Positions 1-9,264 of a stretch of 64,000 bases of DNA are shown piece by piece. Position 1 is the stretch's first letter. Every line of letters starts with the position of its first letter. The stretch spans positions 62,001 to 126,000 of the forward strand of contig NZ_VXCA01000003.1 in assembly GCF_011369485.1 (NCBI RefSeq), read 5' to 3'. The position numbers and the translations under genes were made by a program. The notes under the pieces are model-generated. The model made no database searches, was not told where the DNA came from, and was given only the letters and a program-made list of their open reading frames with translations. The stretch is from Pseudomonas atagonensis (lineage in GTDB: Bacteria > Pseudomonadota > Gammaproteobacteria > Pseudomonadales > Pseudomonadaceae).

Positions 1-896
1 CGCATTTGCAGGGCCACCTGATCGACGACTATTCGTCGGCACTGGTCGATCGCCTGCAATTGTGGATGAACAATCCGACCCTGCGCCCACAGAGCCTGAA
101 GATCCCCGGCAACGGTCTGGAACTGCAACCGAGCTTTATTGCGCTCGAACAGAGCCCGAATCAGCAGACCCTGATCTTTCTTGAAGACCTCGCCCAGATC
201 GCCCAACAGGCCCAGCAGCTCAAACTGGCGGCGCTTGGACGTCTGACCGCCGGCATCTCCCACGAGATTCGCAATCCATTGGGCGCCATCAGTCACGCCG
301 CGCAGCTATTGGGCGAATCCGAGGAACTCGACAACGCGGATCGACGTCTGACGCAGATCATTCAAGACCATTCCCAGCGCATGAACCGAGTCATTGAAAA
401 CGTCCTGCAACTGTCCCGCCGTCAGCAAAGCGCACCGCAACGGCTGGACCTCAAGCCGTGGCTGGAAAACTTCGTCGCCGAAAGCCGTGAACAGGCCAGT
501 GAGCGCCAGCAGATTCATCTGCGCATTGATTCAGGCGACTTCACCACCCTGATGGATCCCAACCAGCTCACACAGATCCTCGACAACCTCCTGCGCAACG
601 GCTGGCGCCATAGCGCCCTGCTACACGACCGCGCTGAAGTCTGGCTGGCCCTTTTCATCGACGCCGATAGTCAATTGGCGGTGCTTGAAGTGCAAGACAA
701 CGGCCCCGGCGTTCCGATCGAAGAGCAGCCGCATTTGTTCGAGCCGTTCTTCACCACCAGCAGTCAAGGCACCGGCCTTGGGCTTTATCTGTCCCGTGAG
801 CTGTGCGAAAGCAACCAGGCGCGCCTAGACTTCAAACCACGCCAAGGCGGCGGCTGCTTTCGCATCACCTTTGCTCACGGACGGAAACAAAGTTGA
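1..896 (+). CDS. pilS: PilS sensor histidine kinase, C-terminal part (5' end outside window)
   Basis: This is the C-terminal ~297 residues of the membrane sensor kinase that, with PilR, controls type IV pilin transcription. The reading frame is open to the left edge, so the six-helix membrane part and the start are missing. Visible parts are the end of a PAS-like linker, a dimerisation/phosphoacceptor helix with H-box SHEIRNPLGAI, an N-box (DNLLRNGWRHS), a G1 box DNGPGVP, an F-box EPFFTTS and a G2 box GTGLGLYLS. The catalytic core therefore looks complete. The stop codon overlaps the TTG start of pilR, so the two are translationally coupled. The PilS assignment rests on the PilR neighbour and the adjacent pilin genes. 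Confidence 0.93.
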   Translation, partial: HLQGHLIDDYSSALVDRLQLWMNNPTLRPQSLKIPGNGLELQPSFIALEQSPNQQTLIFLEDLAQIAQQAQQLKLAALGRLTAGISHEIRNPLGAISHAAQLLGESEELDNADRRLTQIIQDHSQRMNRVIENVLQLSRRQQSAPQRLDLKPWLENFVAESREQASERQQIHLRIDSGDFTTLMDPNQLTQILDNLLRNGWRHSALLHDRAEVWLALFIDADSQLAVLEVQDNGPGVPIEEQPHLFEPFFTTSSQGTGLGLYLSRELCESNQARLDFKPRQGGGCFRITFAHGRKQS

Positions 897-2239
897 ACAC
901 GAGCCCACGGCAAAAAATCCTCATCGTCGACGACGAACCGGACATCCGCGAACTCCTGGAAATCACCCTCGGGCGGATGAAGCTCGAGACTTTCAGCGCA
1001 CGCAATCTGACCGAAGCCCAGACGCTGTTGCACCGCGAGACGTTCGACCTGTGCCTGACCGACATGCGCCTGCCCGACGGCACCGGGCTTGAACTGGTGC
1101 AGCACATCCAGCAACGTTATCCACAATTGCCGGTGGCGATGATCACCGCTTATGGCAGCCTCGAAACCGCGATCAACGCGCTGAAGGCCGGGGCATTCGA
1201 CTTCCTTACCAAACCGGTGGACCTGAGCCGTCTGCGCGAACTGGTCGCCGCCGCTCTGCGCATGCCAGTAGCAGGTGGCGTATCGAGCTCGATTGATCGG
1301 CGCCTGCTGGGCAACTCGCTGCCGATGCGCAATCTGCGCAAACAAATCGACAAACTCGCCCGCAGTCAGGCGCCGGTGTACATCAGCGGCGAATCCGGCA
1401 GCGGTAAAGAGTTGGTTGCGCGGCTGATTCACGAGCAAGGCCCGCGCGCCAGCCAGGCATTTGTGCCAGTGAACTGCGGGGCGATTCCGTCGGAGCTGAT
1501 GGAAAGCGAGTTTTTCGGTCACCGTAAAGGCAGTTTTACCGGCGCCGTCGAGGACAAACCGGGGCTGTTTCAGGCTGCGCAGGGCGGTACGTTGTTTCTC
1601 GATGAAGTGGCGGACTTGCCGCTGTCGATGCAGGTAAAACTGCTGCGGGCGATTCAGGAGAAAGCCGTGCGCAGCGTCGGCGGCCAGCAGGAAACCGTGG
1701 TCGACGTGCGGATTCTTTGCGCAACCCACAAGGATCTCGAAGCCGAGGTGGCCGCCGAACGCTTCCGTCAGGATCTGTATTACCGGCTCAACGTCATCGA
1801 ACTGCGCGTACCCCCACTGCGTGAGCGACGCGACGACATTGAAGTGCTCGCCACGCACATGCTCAAGCGCTTGGCCAGCGGCACCGGCCAACCGGCGGCG
1901 CGCCTGCACCCGCAGGCACTTGAGGCACTGAAGGGCTACCGTTTTCCGGGCAATGTGCGCGAACTTGAGAACGTCCTCGAACGCGCCCACACGCTGTGTG
2001 AAAACCACTTGATCGAGGCGCTGGACTTGCGGCTCAGTGAGGGTAATTGCGCGGCCGAGGGCGGTATCGCCGACCTCACGCAGATCGACAACCTTGAGGA
2101 TTATCTGGAGAACGTCGAACGCAAACTGATTTTGCAAGCTCTGGAGGAAACCCGCTGGAACCGAACGGCGGCGGCGCAGCGCTTGAGTTTGTCGTTTCGC
2201 TCAATGCGTTATCGTTTGAAGAAACTCGGTCTGGACTGA
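893..2239 (+). CDS. pilR: PilR sigma-54-dependent response regulator
   Basis: PilR is an NtrC-type activator of type IV pilin genes with RpoN. The 448-residue protein has a receiver domain (acidic pair in VDDEPD, phospho-Asp in CLTDMRLPDG, Lys in FLTKPVD), an AAA+ domain with Walker A GESGSGKE, the sigma-54-contacting GAFTGA-type loop as GSFTGA, Walker B GGTLFLDEV, and a Fis-type C-terminal helix-turn-helix (RTAAAQRLSLSFRSMRYRL). I chose the TTG at 893, overlapping the pilS stop (TTGA), because it gives an N-terminus of the family's usual form; an upstream ATG would run back through the end of pilS. No sigma-54 promoter was recognised in the window, consistent with pilA lying elsewhere. Confidence 0.95.
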   Translation: MNTSPRQKILIVDDEPDIRELLEITLGRMKLETFSARNLTEAQTLLHRETFDLCLTDMRLPDGTGLELVQHIQQRYPQLPVAMITAYGSLETAINALKAGAFDFLTKPVDLSRLRELVAAALRMPVAGGVSSSIDRRLLGNSLPMRNLRKQIDKLARSQAPVYISGESGSGKELVARLIHEQGPRASQAFVPVNCGAIPSELMESEFFGHRKGSFTGAVEDKPGLFQAAQGGTLFLDEVADLPLSMQVKLLRAIQEKAVRSVGGQQETVVDVRILCATHKDLEAEVAAERFRQDLYYRLNVIELRVPPLRERRDDIEVLATHMLKRLASGTGQPAARLHPQALEALKGYRFPGNVRELENVLERAHTLCENHLIEALDLRLSEGNCAAEGGIADLTQIDNLEDYLENVERKLILQALEETRWNRTAAAQRLSLSFRSMRYRLKKLGLD

Positions 2240-2242
2240 TGG

Positions 2243-2342
2243 CCTCTTCGCGAGCAAGCCCGCTCCCACACTTGATCCAGGTGAACACAAGTTTGTCAGC
2301 AACTCAGATCAAATGTGGGAGCGGGCTTGTTCGCGAATGCGG
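2243..2342. repeat. Paired REP elements (GCGAGCAAGCCCGCTCCCAC class)
   Basis: Two copies of a ~24-base palindromic unit lie in opposite orientation: the forward arm at 2247-2270 reads TTCGCGAGCAAGCCCGCTCC onward, and its reverse complement is at 2314-2337. They fill the gap between the convergent pilR and thiO genes. The same unit recurs at 47225, 48353 and singly at 58443. Confidence 0.85.
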
Positions 2343-2369
2343 TCGGCCAGCCACCCAAGAAACAACTGA

Positions 2370-3470
2370 CTAAATGCGCCCTTCCGGAGCATAAGGCGCC
2401 GGATCAATAATCGGCTCCCGCCCTAGCATCACATCCGCAAACAACTGGCACGACGCCGGCGCGAGTACCAAACCATTACGGTAATGGCCGCAGTTCAGCC
2501 ACAACCCTTCGTGTCCCGGCACACGGCCAATGTACGGAATCCCTTCCGGCGATCCCGGGCGCAATCCGGCCCAATGCCCGACCACCTCGGCCTCCGCCAG
2601 CGCCGGAATCAGCTCCACCGCCGACGCCTTGAGACTTTCCAGTGCCACGTCGGTCGGCGTCTTGTCGTAGCCTTCGTGCTCCAGCGTACTGCCGATCAGA
2701 ATGTGCCCATCGCGACGCGGAATCGCATAACGCCCCTTGGCCAGCACCATGCTCGGCAAAAAGTCCGCTGCACATTTGTAGAGAATCATCTGGCCTTTGA
2801 CCGGCTCGACCGGCAACGTCAGGTTCAGCGTCTTGAGCAGATCACCGCTCCATGCACCCGCTGTCAGTACGACCTGATCGCCAGTGATCACGCCGGTCGA
2901 GGTCTGAACGCCAATCACCCGCTCACCCTGGCGAACAAAACCGCTGACTTCGCAGTGTTCGTGAATGGTTACGTTCGGCAGTGCCAGCAACGCCGCTTTC
3001 AGCGATTTCACCAGACGCGGATTACGCACGTTGGCCACATCGGCCATGTAGATTGCGCGCGAAAAACCACTGCCCAGCACTGGCACGGCATCGTGCGCCG
3101 CCGAGATATCCACAGCGCGCAACGGACGATTTTCACGCTTGGCCCAGCCGAGCGCTTCGGCTTCGTCATCCAGATCCAGCCAATACAGGCCAGTGGTGTG
3201 CACTTCAGGATCAACCCCGGTATCGGCAAACAGGCGCTCGCCGAGCTGTGGATAAAAATCCTGCGACCAGTGCGCCAGCGCCGTTACGGCCGGGCTGTAG
3301 CGCCAGGGGTACAACGGCGAAACGATACCACCACCCGCCCAGGATGATTCCTGCCCGACGTTCGAGCGGTCGAGCAGCACCACGCTGCCCACTTCGGAAG
3401 CAAGATTGTAGGCGGTCAGCAGGCCAATCACCCCGCCACCGACAATCACTACTTGCTGTTGCCTGGTCAT
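2370..3470 (-). CDS. thiO: Glycine oxidase ThiO (FAD-dependent amine oxidase)
   Basis: ThiO oxidises glycine to dehydroglycine (iminoacetate) for assembly of the thiamine thiazole ring. The 366-residue protein begins with a Rossmann FAD-binding motif (VVIVGGGVIGLLTAYNLA, about residues 7-24), followed by the conserved SSWAGGGIVSPLYPW segment and the C-terminal FAD contact GHYRNGLVLAP, all typical of the D-amino acid oxidase/ThiO family. The length is normal. It is transcribed alone, convergent with pilR and downstream of pilE behind a probable terminator. No thiazole synthase (thiG) is nearby. The same neighbour is found beside pilR in other pseudomonads, as I recall. Confidence 0.9.
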   Translation of the reverse strand: MTRQQQVVIVGGGVIGLLTAYNLASEVGSVVLLDRSNVGQESSWAGGGIVSPLYPWRYSPAVTALAHWSQDFYPQLGERLFADTGVDPEVHTTGLYWLDLDDEAEALGWAKRENRPLRAVDISAAHDAVPVLGSGFSRAIYMADVANVRNPRLVKSLKAALLALPNVTIHEHCEVSGFVRQGERVIGVQTSTGVITGDQVVLTAGAWSGDLLKTLNLTLPVEPVKGQMILYKCAADFLPSMVLAKGRYAIPRRDGHILIGSTLEHEGYDKTPTDVALESLKASAVELIPALAEAEVVGHWAGLRPGSPEGIPYIGRVPGHEGLWLNCGHYRNGLVLAPASCQLFADVMLGREPIIDPAPYAPEGRI

Positions 3471-3484
3471 GTTTGATCCAACCG

Positions 3485-3514
3485 TAAAAAAGACAGAGGG
3501 CGCAAAAGGCGCCC
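3485..3514 (-). terminator. Probable terminator after pilE
   Basis: A stem of six pairs (GGGCGC at 3498-3503 with GCGCCC at 3509-3514, loop of five) is followed on the minus strand by TCTGTC and then a T-run. The T-run starts about six bases after the stem, so strength is uncertain. Confidence 0.5.
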
Positions 3515-3527
3515 GAAAGAAAGCGCC

Positions 3528-3929
3528 TCAGCGGCCCCAGCAATCCTTGGTGGTGAGCCCGGTGGTCGCGTTGTTCATGCTTCTGACACCGGTATTGGTC
3601 AGGGTGAAATCCCCGCACTTGTCGGTGGCCATGGCCGAGCCCGTCTTGCGGGTAGCCGTCAGCAGGAAAGTCTGGTCGGTGATCGTCGGGGTGATGGTGT
3701 AGTAGTCAGTGCCCGCGCTCAGACCGGTGATGCCGGTGTAGAGATTGTTTTTGGTGTAGAACCGTTCGAGCGTCTGCGCCTGTTCCGACAGCAACGACAC
3801 CACCTCGGCACGACGGCCCTTCTTCACATATTCAGTGAGGCTGGGAGCAGCGATGGTGATGATGATCCCGATGATCGCAACTACGATCATGATCTCGATC
3901 AGGGTGAAGCCTCGGTTGAATCTGCGCAT
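3528..3929 (-). CDS. pilE: Minor pilin PilE
   Basis: This is a type IV minor pilin incorporated into the pilus together with FimU, PilV, PilW and PilX. The 133-residue prepilin has a short basic leader, a PilD cleavage site (RG before FTLIE), Glu at mature position 5 and a hydrophobic helix with the KKGRRAEV turn typical of PilE-type pilins. Two cysteines (in DKCGDF and TKDCWGR) probably form the C-terminal D-loop disulfide. It is the last gene of the minor-pilin operon, 15 bases after pilY1. I see no separate pilY2 between pilY1 and pilE. Confidence 0.93.
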   Translation of the reverse strand: MRRFNRGFTLIEIMIVVAIIGIIITIAAPSLTEYVKKGRRAEVVSLLSEQAQTLERFYTKNNLYTGITGLSAGTDYYTITPTITDQTFLLTATRKTGSAMATDKCGDFTLTNTGVRSMNNATTGLTTKDCWGR

Positions 3930-3944
3930 GCCTCAAACTCTCAC

Positions 3945-6900
3945 TTACTGTATTTGTCGCCACATGATACGACGGCTGCCGCCACCGCCCTTTTCCACCA
4001 GTGTTGTGATGTTGCCGCTGGTATCGTTGAATATCTTGCGTGTTGCGCCATTGACGATGGCGTTCAGGGTTGGAATGCCACCAGTGAATATCACACCGCT
4101 GGAAATCGTGTCGCTGCTGTCGACCACACCATCCCCGTTAGTATCGAATACCGCGTAGTTGAGCATCTTACCGCTGAACGCATCGACTTCGACCACTTTG
4201 CCGGTGCCGAAGCTGGAACAGGGGTCGGTCGTATCGACACTGGCCGTGGTGAAGACGATTCGCCCAAGCACCAGACTGGCCTGGTTGATCACCCGCTCGC
4301 CGATCAGCGCGTTGTTGTACACCAATGGCAGATACCAGCCTTTCTCGCCCGGATACGTCGTATCGTTCTGGGACGTCGTCACGAATTGCCCCGTGCTGCC
4401 GGAGAACACCCCAGTGATAGCCTGCGCCTGCAGGCTGCTGACGGTGAGCTGGCCCGAACCGCCATCGGCATCCCACACCGAATAGAACGACTGCAAATCC
4501 TTGTTGGTTTTGTCAGCGGTTTCGTTGAACTTGCCGGTACCGACGAAAATCTGTTTGCCGCCGAGCGCATTGTCGGCGAGCAGCGGCTGCGCGGTGATCG
4601 GTTGCGTTGCCCCGCCCGCCGTGGTGAACAACGGCTTGCCGGAAAACGCCACGCCCCAGCTGTCGGACGACGTCGCGCTCAAATCAAACTTCCACAGCCG
4701 TCCTTTCAAGTCGCCACCATAAGCGGCCTGCACTACATTCGACGAATTGACCTTGAGCTTCACCGAAGACAGACCGTTGGTGGTTTCCGTGCTGTCGATG
4801 ACGATCTTCCTGATCAGCGAACCGTCGCGCACATCCAGCACATACAGCGCTGCCACACCGGAGTTGCTGCCGTAACCATTGGAAATAAACGCCGCCCAAC
4901 GACCGTCGGCCAAGCGTGCCACTTCCGGACGGGCGTAGGCATAACCCAGATCATTAAAAACGTTGGCGGTGCTGGCGGTCGCCGGCGCACTGACTTCCCA
5001 CAAAGCCTTGATCACATTGCCCGCAGAAGCATCAAACAACTGTATCCCGTAGAACGATTTACCGCCGGCACCCGTGCCGCCAATGGCCAGGGTCTTCCAG
5101 GCTGAGCCGGACTGCGTGTCGAACACCCCGACCTGACCATCCACCAGAAACTTGTGGCTGACCCCGTTGATGTAGTTGGTGTCGGCGATCAGGCGCAGCG
5201 ACGGCAACACACTGGACGGCATATACGCATAACGCCGGGTACCGTTGGCCGAGTTGATGACGTTGACGAAGCCGTCGTTGGCATTCACCACCAGGCTGGC
5301 GTTCATGTTCGCCGCTTTGGTGCTCAGGTAAGAAGTGTAAGTAGTATCGCCCGCGAGATCAGACGCGGTTTTTTCCGTCGGAGATGCCAGCACCAGCGGC
5401 GAGTTGATGATGTCGCCCAGCAACACGCTACGCACTTTGAGCCCGCTCTTGTTGGTGCCTTTGCTCCACTCCACCAGATCATTGCCGGTGATGCCGGTCG
5501 GCAGCCCCTGGCTCAGCGTGGTCTGCTGCGCGGGGGAAAAGTTAGCGTACGCCAGAGTTACTACGGCGTTATTCAAGGTGTTCCACGATTGGTAAGTCGG
5601 CACCGTCGCACCCGGCACAATCGTCGTGTCGGTAGTCCACAGCACCGCCGACGTGTTCACCGCCCCGGCCGAGGTGAAGCCGAACGACTTGATGGTTCCG
5701 CGCCAGTCCTTGGGGTCGTAATTGGTCTGGAAGTAACTGGTGCCGCTGGCAAGTGTGGTGCCGCTGGTGACACCACTGCCGCCGGACCCGGCCTTGGACG
5801 TAATGTCACTCAGCGCTGAAGACAACGCCGTATTGAGGCCCGCGCTGTCGGTTGCCTGATAGTACCTTCCCTGCCCGTAACTGGCCGCATCCGACAACAT
5901 GTCGTTGGAGGCGGTGAACCCCACGGTGTAGGTGTTCATGTTCTGCTTGGGGAAATCCACTGCGTTCCAGCTCTTGCCCGCCGCATCGGTGCCGGTCGAG
6001 CGCATGTCGATATCAAAGGCGAACTTGGCGATATCGTCCAGGTACAGCGTGTCGCCCTCGCTGTCGCCATTGAGGTTGTTGCCGTCATTGTTCACCCCGT
6101 CCCAGTTCGGCAGACGACTGCCGCCCAGCGGATCGTTGCTCGGGAAGGTGCGGTCGTAGGTGGGCAAGCCGTCAGTAATCACCACGCCGTAGTTTTTCTG
6201 ACAGCGGTACTGGATCGGACTGGTATAGGTGCTCGGCGTGCTGTTGTAGTACGGCGCCATCCCGCGCATGTAGCGGGTGATTTCGTAGTAGGTCTCCGCC
6301 AAAGGTGTATTGGCCACCGCACTCAAGCCGTTGATCGAGGCAATCAACGCGTTGTAGTTGGTGTCGGCCTGGGCCTGGGTCACGCTGCCGGAAACCGGTG
6401 ACAGATCGCTGATGGCGCGGGCGATGTAACCGCCGTTGCCGGAGTTGCTGCTGGTGACCGGGTTGAAGGTCGAGAGCCCCATGCGCAAGGTGCGGTTGCT
6501 GGTGACCAGCGCGGTGGAAACGTTGCGTGCGACGTTGATCCGGTAATCGTTGGGAATCGCGCCGGTGGTGAAATCGCGGGTGCCGTTATTGATGGCCAGA
6601 CTGACCACGTAGGAGATGTAGTCCCCCGAATAACGGGTGTTGCCGCCGCCCACCGGATCCGGCAGTTTCAGACAGAGCGGCGCAATACTGTTGTTGTAAA
6701 ACGCATAGGCACCGCCAGAGCAGCCTGAGGTCGGCAGGCTCGAGAGAAAAACCGAATCACCGGTGATGGCAGAAGAACTCAGGCACAGCCCGATGACGGC
6801 ATTGCACTGGCGGGCCGGATTGCGATCCACCGTCGGATCGAAACCCGCTGCATAAATGATGCTGTTCATACTCCCCGAATCATCGATCAGCAGCATCACG

Positions 6901-7028
6901 TTCGGTGCTACGGCGGCCGCACTCAACAGCGGTGAATCGGATGGCGTGAACGCATACGCCGGGGCTGCCAGATAAAAGCTCAGGAGCATGCCGATCAGCA
7001 GCGTCCGGCAGCGATCAATATTTCGCAT
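3945..7028 (-). CDS. pilY1: PilY1 pilus tip adhesin / assembly factor
   Basis: PilY1 is a large secreted pilus-associated protein needed for pilus extension, adhesion and surface sensing. The 1027-residue protein has a signal peptide (hydrophobic stretch ending APAYA), an N-terminal von Willebrand A-like domain with MIDAS motif DDSGSMNS, and a C-terminal beta-propeller with a calcium loop (DTNGDGVVDSSD) near the end, as in PilY1 of P. aeruginosa. The start is the ATG at 7028, which overlaps the end of pilX by 14 bases and opens directly into the signal peptide. A longer frame upstream would put 37 non-signal residues first. The N-terminal half is Gly/Ser/Thr-rich. Confidence 0.93.
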   Translation of the reverse strand: MRNIDRCRTLLIGMLLSFYLAAPAYAFTPSDSPLLSAAAVAPNVMLLIDDSGSMNSIIYAAGFDPTVDRNPARQCNAVIGLCLSSSAITGDSVFLSSLPTSGCSGGAYAFYNNSIAPLCLKLPDPVGGGNTRYSGDYISYVVSLAINNGTRDFTTGAIPNDYRINVARNVSTALVTSNRTLRMGLSTFNPVTSSNSGNGGYIARAISDLSPVSGSVTQAQADTNYNALIASINGLSAVANTPLAETYYEITRYMRGMAPYYNSTPSTYTSPIQYRCQKNYGVVITDGLPTYDRTFPSNDPLGGSRLPNWDGVNNDGNNLNGDSEGDTLYLDDIAKFAFDIDMRSTGTDAAGKSWNAVDFPKQNMNTYTVGFTASNDMLSDAASYGQGRYYQATDSAGLNTALSSALSDITSKAGSGGSGVTSGTTLASGTSYFQTNYDPKDWRGTIKSFGFTSAGAVNTSAVLWTTDTTIVPGATVPTYQSWNTLNNAVVTLAYANFSPAQQTTLSQGLPTGITGNDLVEWSKGTNKSGLKVRSVLLGDIINSPLVLASPTEKTASDLAGDTTYTSYLSTKAANMNASLVVNANDGFVNVINSANGTRRYAYMPSSVLPSLRLIADTNYINGVSHKFLVDGQVGVFDTQSGSAWKTLAIGGTGAGGKSFYGIQLFDASAGNVIKALWEVSAPATASTANVFNDLGYAYARPEVARLADGRWAAFISNGYGSNSGVAALYVLDVRDGSLIRKIVIDSTETTNGLSSVKLKVNSSNVVQAAYGGDLKGRLWKFDLSATSSDSWGVAFSGKPLFTTAGGATQPITAQPLLADNALGGKQIFVGTGKFNETADKTNKDLQSFYSVWDADGGSGQLTVSSLQAQAITGVFSGSTGQFVTTSQNDTTYPGEKGWYLPLVYNNALIGERVINQASLVLGRIVFTTASVDTTDPCSSFGTGKVVEVDAFSGKMLNYAVFDTNGDGVVDSSDTISSGVIFTGGIPTLNAIVNGATRKIFNDTSGNITTLVEKGGGGSRRIMWRQIQ

Positions 7029-7494
7029 AGACACTCTCCACCACGCTACGCGAAGTGCCGACGATGCCGACAGCGGTGACTCGGTACAAGGTCGCCGAGG
7101 TGTTGCTCGGCACGTTGACGGCAGTGAGTGTCGTGCCAATGTTCTGTACGCCGTAGAAACCGTTGCCGGCGGCTATCCAGGTCACGCCCGACGTTGAGTT
7201 GAGCCCCGCCGCACTGACCACCGATGACTCCGCAGGCGGAGCGCATTGCGTGGTACCACTGCAAACCGCGAGGGTGTAGCCATCGAGCTGCACCGCACTC
7301 TCCCCTACCCGCAACGCCGCTTCGGCAGTCTGGAACGACTGATTGCGCAAGCTGACGCTGCCGGCCATTTTCTCCTGCAAGTTGGCGCTTTGCATCGACG
7401 ACAGGCCGATCAATGTCAGCAGCAAAAGAAACACCAGACTGATCAGCAACACCATGCCGCGCTGCGCCTTGCGTTGCTGAAGTGAATGCCTCAT
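7015..7494 (-). CDS. pilX: Minor pilin PilX
   Basis: PilX is a minor pilin of the priming complex that initiates pilus assembly with PilY1. The 159-residue protein has a basic leader, a cleavage-site-like RG before MVLLIS and a long hydrophobic helix. It lacks the Glu at mature position 5 present in the other minor pilins here; this is common for PilX/GspK-like subunits that sit at the tip. I chose the ATG at 7494 because it begins the basic leader right after the pilW stop. The 3' end overlaps pilY1 by 14 bases, which suggests translational coupling. Confidence 0.9.
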   Translation of the reverse strand: MRHSLQQRKAQRGMVLLISLVFLLLLTLIGLSSMQSANLQEKMAGSVSLRNQSFQTAEAALRVGESAVQLDGYTLAVCSGTTQCAPPAESSVVSAAGLNSTSGVTWIAAGNGFYGVQNIGTTLTAVNVPSNTSATLYRVTAVGIVGTSRSVVESVYAKY

Positions 7495-7504
7495 CGCCCC
7501 GCCC

Positions 7505-8218
7505 TCACTGCAAGCGGTTGCGCAAAGCGGCAACCACGTTGAAGGTTTGATTGGGAACCCGGTTGTTCGGGTCGTTGAGGGTCAGGCTCAGTCGTACACT
7601 GCGAATGCGCGCCGGATCGCTGGGGTTGGCGCTGTAAGTGGACGCCGCGACATCCGTAGCTGAACTGGCGAGGCCAAAGGTAACGTTGAAAGCGTTGACG
7701 TTATTGACCAGAACCTGCTGCGCCGGGTTGCCGCTGCCAGTGCCCATCAGAATCTGGTTATTGCTGAAGCTGTAGATCAAACGACGGATCGGGAAGGCAA
7801 TCTGCCCACTGGCCGGGGCACGCAGCCCGGTGTAAGCCGTTGCACTGTTGCGACAGTCGGAAACCACGGTCCACGTCGGGGTGCCGCCACTGCTGCCGAC
7901 ATCAGCGGTGACCAGCGTCAGCTTGAGGTTGGCGTTGTCCCAATTGATGGGAGTGATCTGCGCGGCGTTGAAATCCCCCGCGCTGCTCGCGTCGGTGATG
8001 GTGCCCAGGCAACCGAACATGCCAACCATGCGCAGCTCCTGAATCATTTTGCTCAGCACGAAGCGTGCATCTTCCTGCATCGCCGCCGCGCTGTTCTGAC
8101 TGACATAGGTGTTTTTCGCGGCAATGAAAATCTGTACCACGCCCAGCACCACAATCAGCCCCAACGCCAGGGTAATCATCAATTCAATCAGGCCGAAACC
8201 ACGTTGATTGCGCTTCAT
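7505..8218 (-). CDS. pilW: Minor pilin PilW
   Basis: PilW is a minor pilin of about 237 residues with prepilin leader MKRNQRG before FGLIE and Glu at mature position 5, then a hydrophobic helix and a long globular domain of the PilW family. It is thought to act with PilV, PilX and PilE in a GspIJK-like tip complex. It starts inside the last bases of pilV (4-base overlap) and ends 10 bases before pilX, so it is cotranslated in the fimU-to-pilE operon. Confidence 0.92.
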   Translation of the reverse strand: MKRNQRGFGLIELMITLALGLIVVLGVVQIFIAAKNTYVSQNSAAAMQEDARFVLSKMIQELRMVGMFGCLGTITDASSAGDFNAAQITPINWDNANLKLTLVTADVGSSGGTPTWTVVSDCRNSATAYTGLRAPASGQIAFPIRRLIYSFSNNQILMGTGSGNPAQQVLVNNVNAFNVTFGLASSATDVAASTYSANPSDPARIRSVRLSLTLNDPNNRVPNQTFNVVAALRNRLQ

Positions 8219-8664
8219 GGCGTGGCCACCGGATCGACCGCGGCGCGACTGCTCAAGACAAAACTGCGCGGGGCGCTGGCGGTATTGGCCGCTCGCGCAT
8301 CACTCCAGTTGATGGTGATGGTGTAGACCCGCTGGTTGAGGGTGATGCTGCCGGTGGCCGTGGGGCCGCCGAAACTGACAATGTTGCTGGTGAAATCGTA
8401 GAGATCCTGATCACGGGTGACGCTCAGGTTTCCCGAGGTCGGTGGCGTGACGGTGTAATCAGCACCCGAGTTGGCGCGGATGCGGTCCATCATGTCGTAG
8501 GCGATGAAACTGGCCTGACTGGTCATTCGCGAGCTGTCGGTGTATTTCAGCGCATTGAGTTGCACCGCCGCTGCCCCAAGCAATCCGACCGTCAGAATCA
8601 GCAACGCGACCAGCACCTCGATCAGCGTCATGCCCCGCTGTACGCCTATGCTCCCTGCCCTCAT
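8215..8664 (-). CDS. pilV: Minor pilin PilV
   Basis: PilV is a GspI-like minor pilin. From the ATG at 8664 it is 149 residues with a leader ending QRG before MTLIEVLVALLILTVG, and Glu at mature position 5. This start overlaps the fimU stop by 4 bases and gives a normal leader; the upstream in-frame ATG adds 13 residues inside fimU. The C-terminal part is a typical small beta domain. It is the second gene of the minor-pilin operon. Confidence 0.9.
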   Translation of the reverse strand: MRAGSIGVQRGMTLIEVLVALLILTVGLLGAAAVQLNALKYTDSSRMTSQASFIAYDMMDRIRANSGADYTVTPPTSGNLSVTRDQDLYDFTSNIVSFGGPTATGSITLNQRVYTITINWSDARAANTASAPRSFVLSSRAAVDPVATP

Positions 8665-9134
8665 CCGCAACTTCCACCCAATTGAATTCGTCCGTTCAAA
8701 CACACGTTCAGCGTCCTGCTTTGCGCTCCCAGCGTGTAACTGATGACCACTGCCGTGGCCGGTGCCGCCAGACCGCCAAGATTGTTGAAATCCAGCGCAG
8801 TCACACCTGAGGGTAGCGTCAGAGTCGCGCCGCTGCTCATCGCTGGAACAACCCGCAATACATTGGCCGGAGTGCCAGTACTGTCATAGACCGACAATTC
8901 CCCCGTCCACACGCTGCCACCCGCCGTGGGCCGCAGGCGCGTGGTCACGCCACGATCAATGGCTTCGAGGCGGGCAAAATTGATTGCCCGTTGCAGGTCG
9001 CCCATCTCAGTATCGGCCTTGCTGCCCTGAATCGAGCGGGTGAACGCCGGGACTGCCAGAGTAATCAGGATCAGAAACACCGCGATCGCGATCAACAACT
9101 CGATCAGCGTGAAACCTTTTGTACGATGATCCAT
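8661..9134 (-). CDS. fimU: Minor pilin FimU (GspH-like)
   Basis: This 157-residue prepilin has a short leader (MDHRTKG) cut before FTLIELLIAIAVF, and a C-terminal domain ending in a Cys pair (NVCLNGR and GGSCG). Its position at the head of pilV-pilW-pilX-pilY1-pilE identifies it as FimU, the subunit linking the tip complex to the major pilin. It is divergent from the related fimT at 9265, whereas I recall fimT and fimU running the same way in P. aeruginosa. The 130-base divergent gap holds a short dyad, CCGAC-4-GTCGG at 9189-9202, of unknown meaning. Confidence 0.88.
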   Translation of the reverse strand: MDHRTKGFTLIELLIAIAVFLILITLAVPAFTRSIQGSKADTEMGDLQRAINFARLEAIDRGVTTRLRPTAGGSVWTGELSVYDSTGTPANVLRVVPAMSSGATLTLPSGVTALDFNNLGGLAAPATAVVISYTLGAQSRTLNVCLNGRIQLGGSCG

Positions 9135-9264
9135 CGATGCCCTCCGTTGCCGTCGGCTATACCTGCTTCTACACGCTAGAACATTCAGCCGACCTGTGTC
9201 GGTTGATTTGCCCTGCCCGGCGCACGGATCGCGCCAGTCACGTCACTCCATGGAGGGAGTTTTC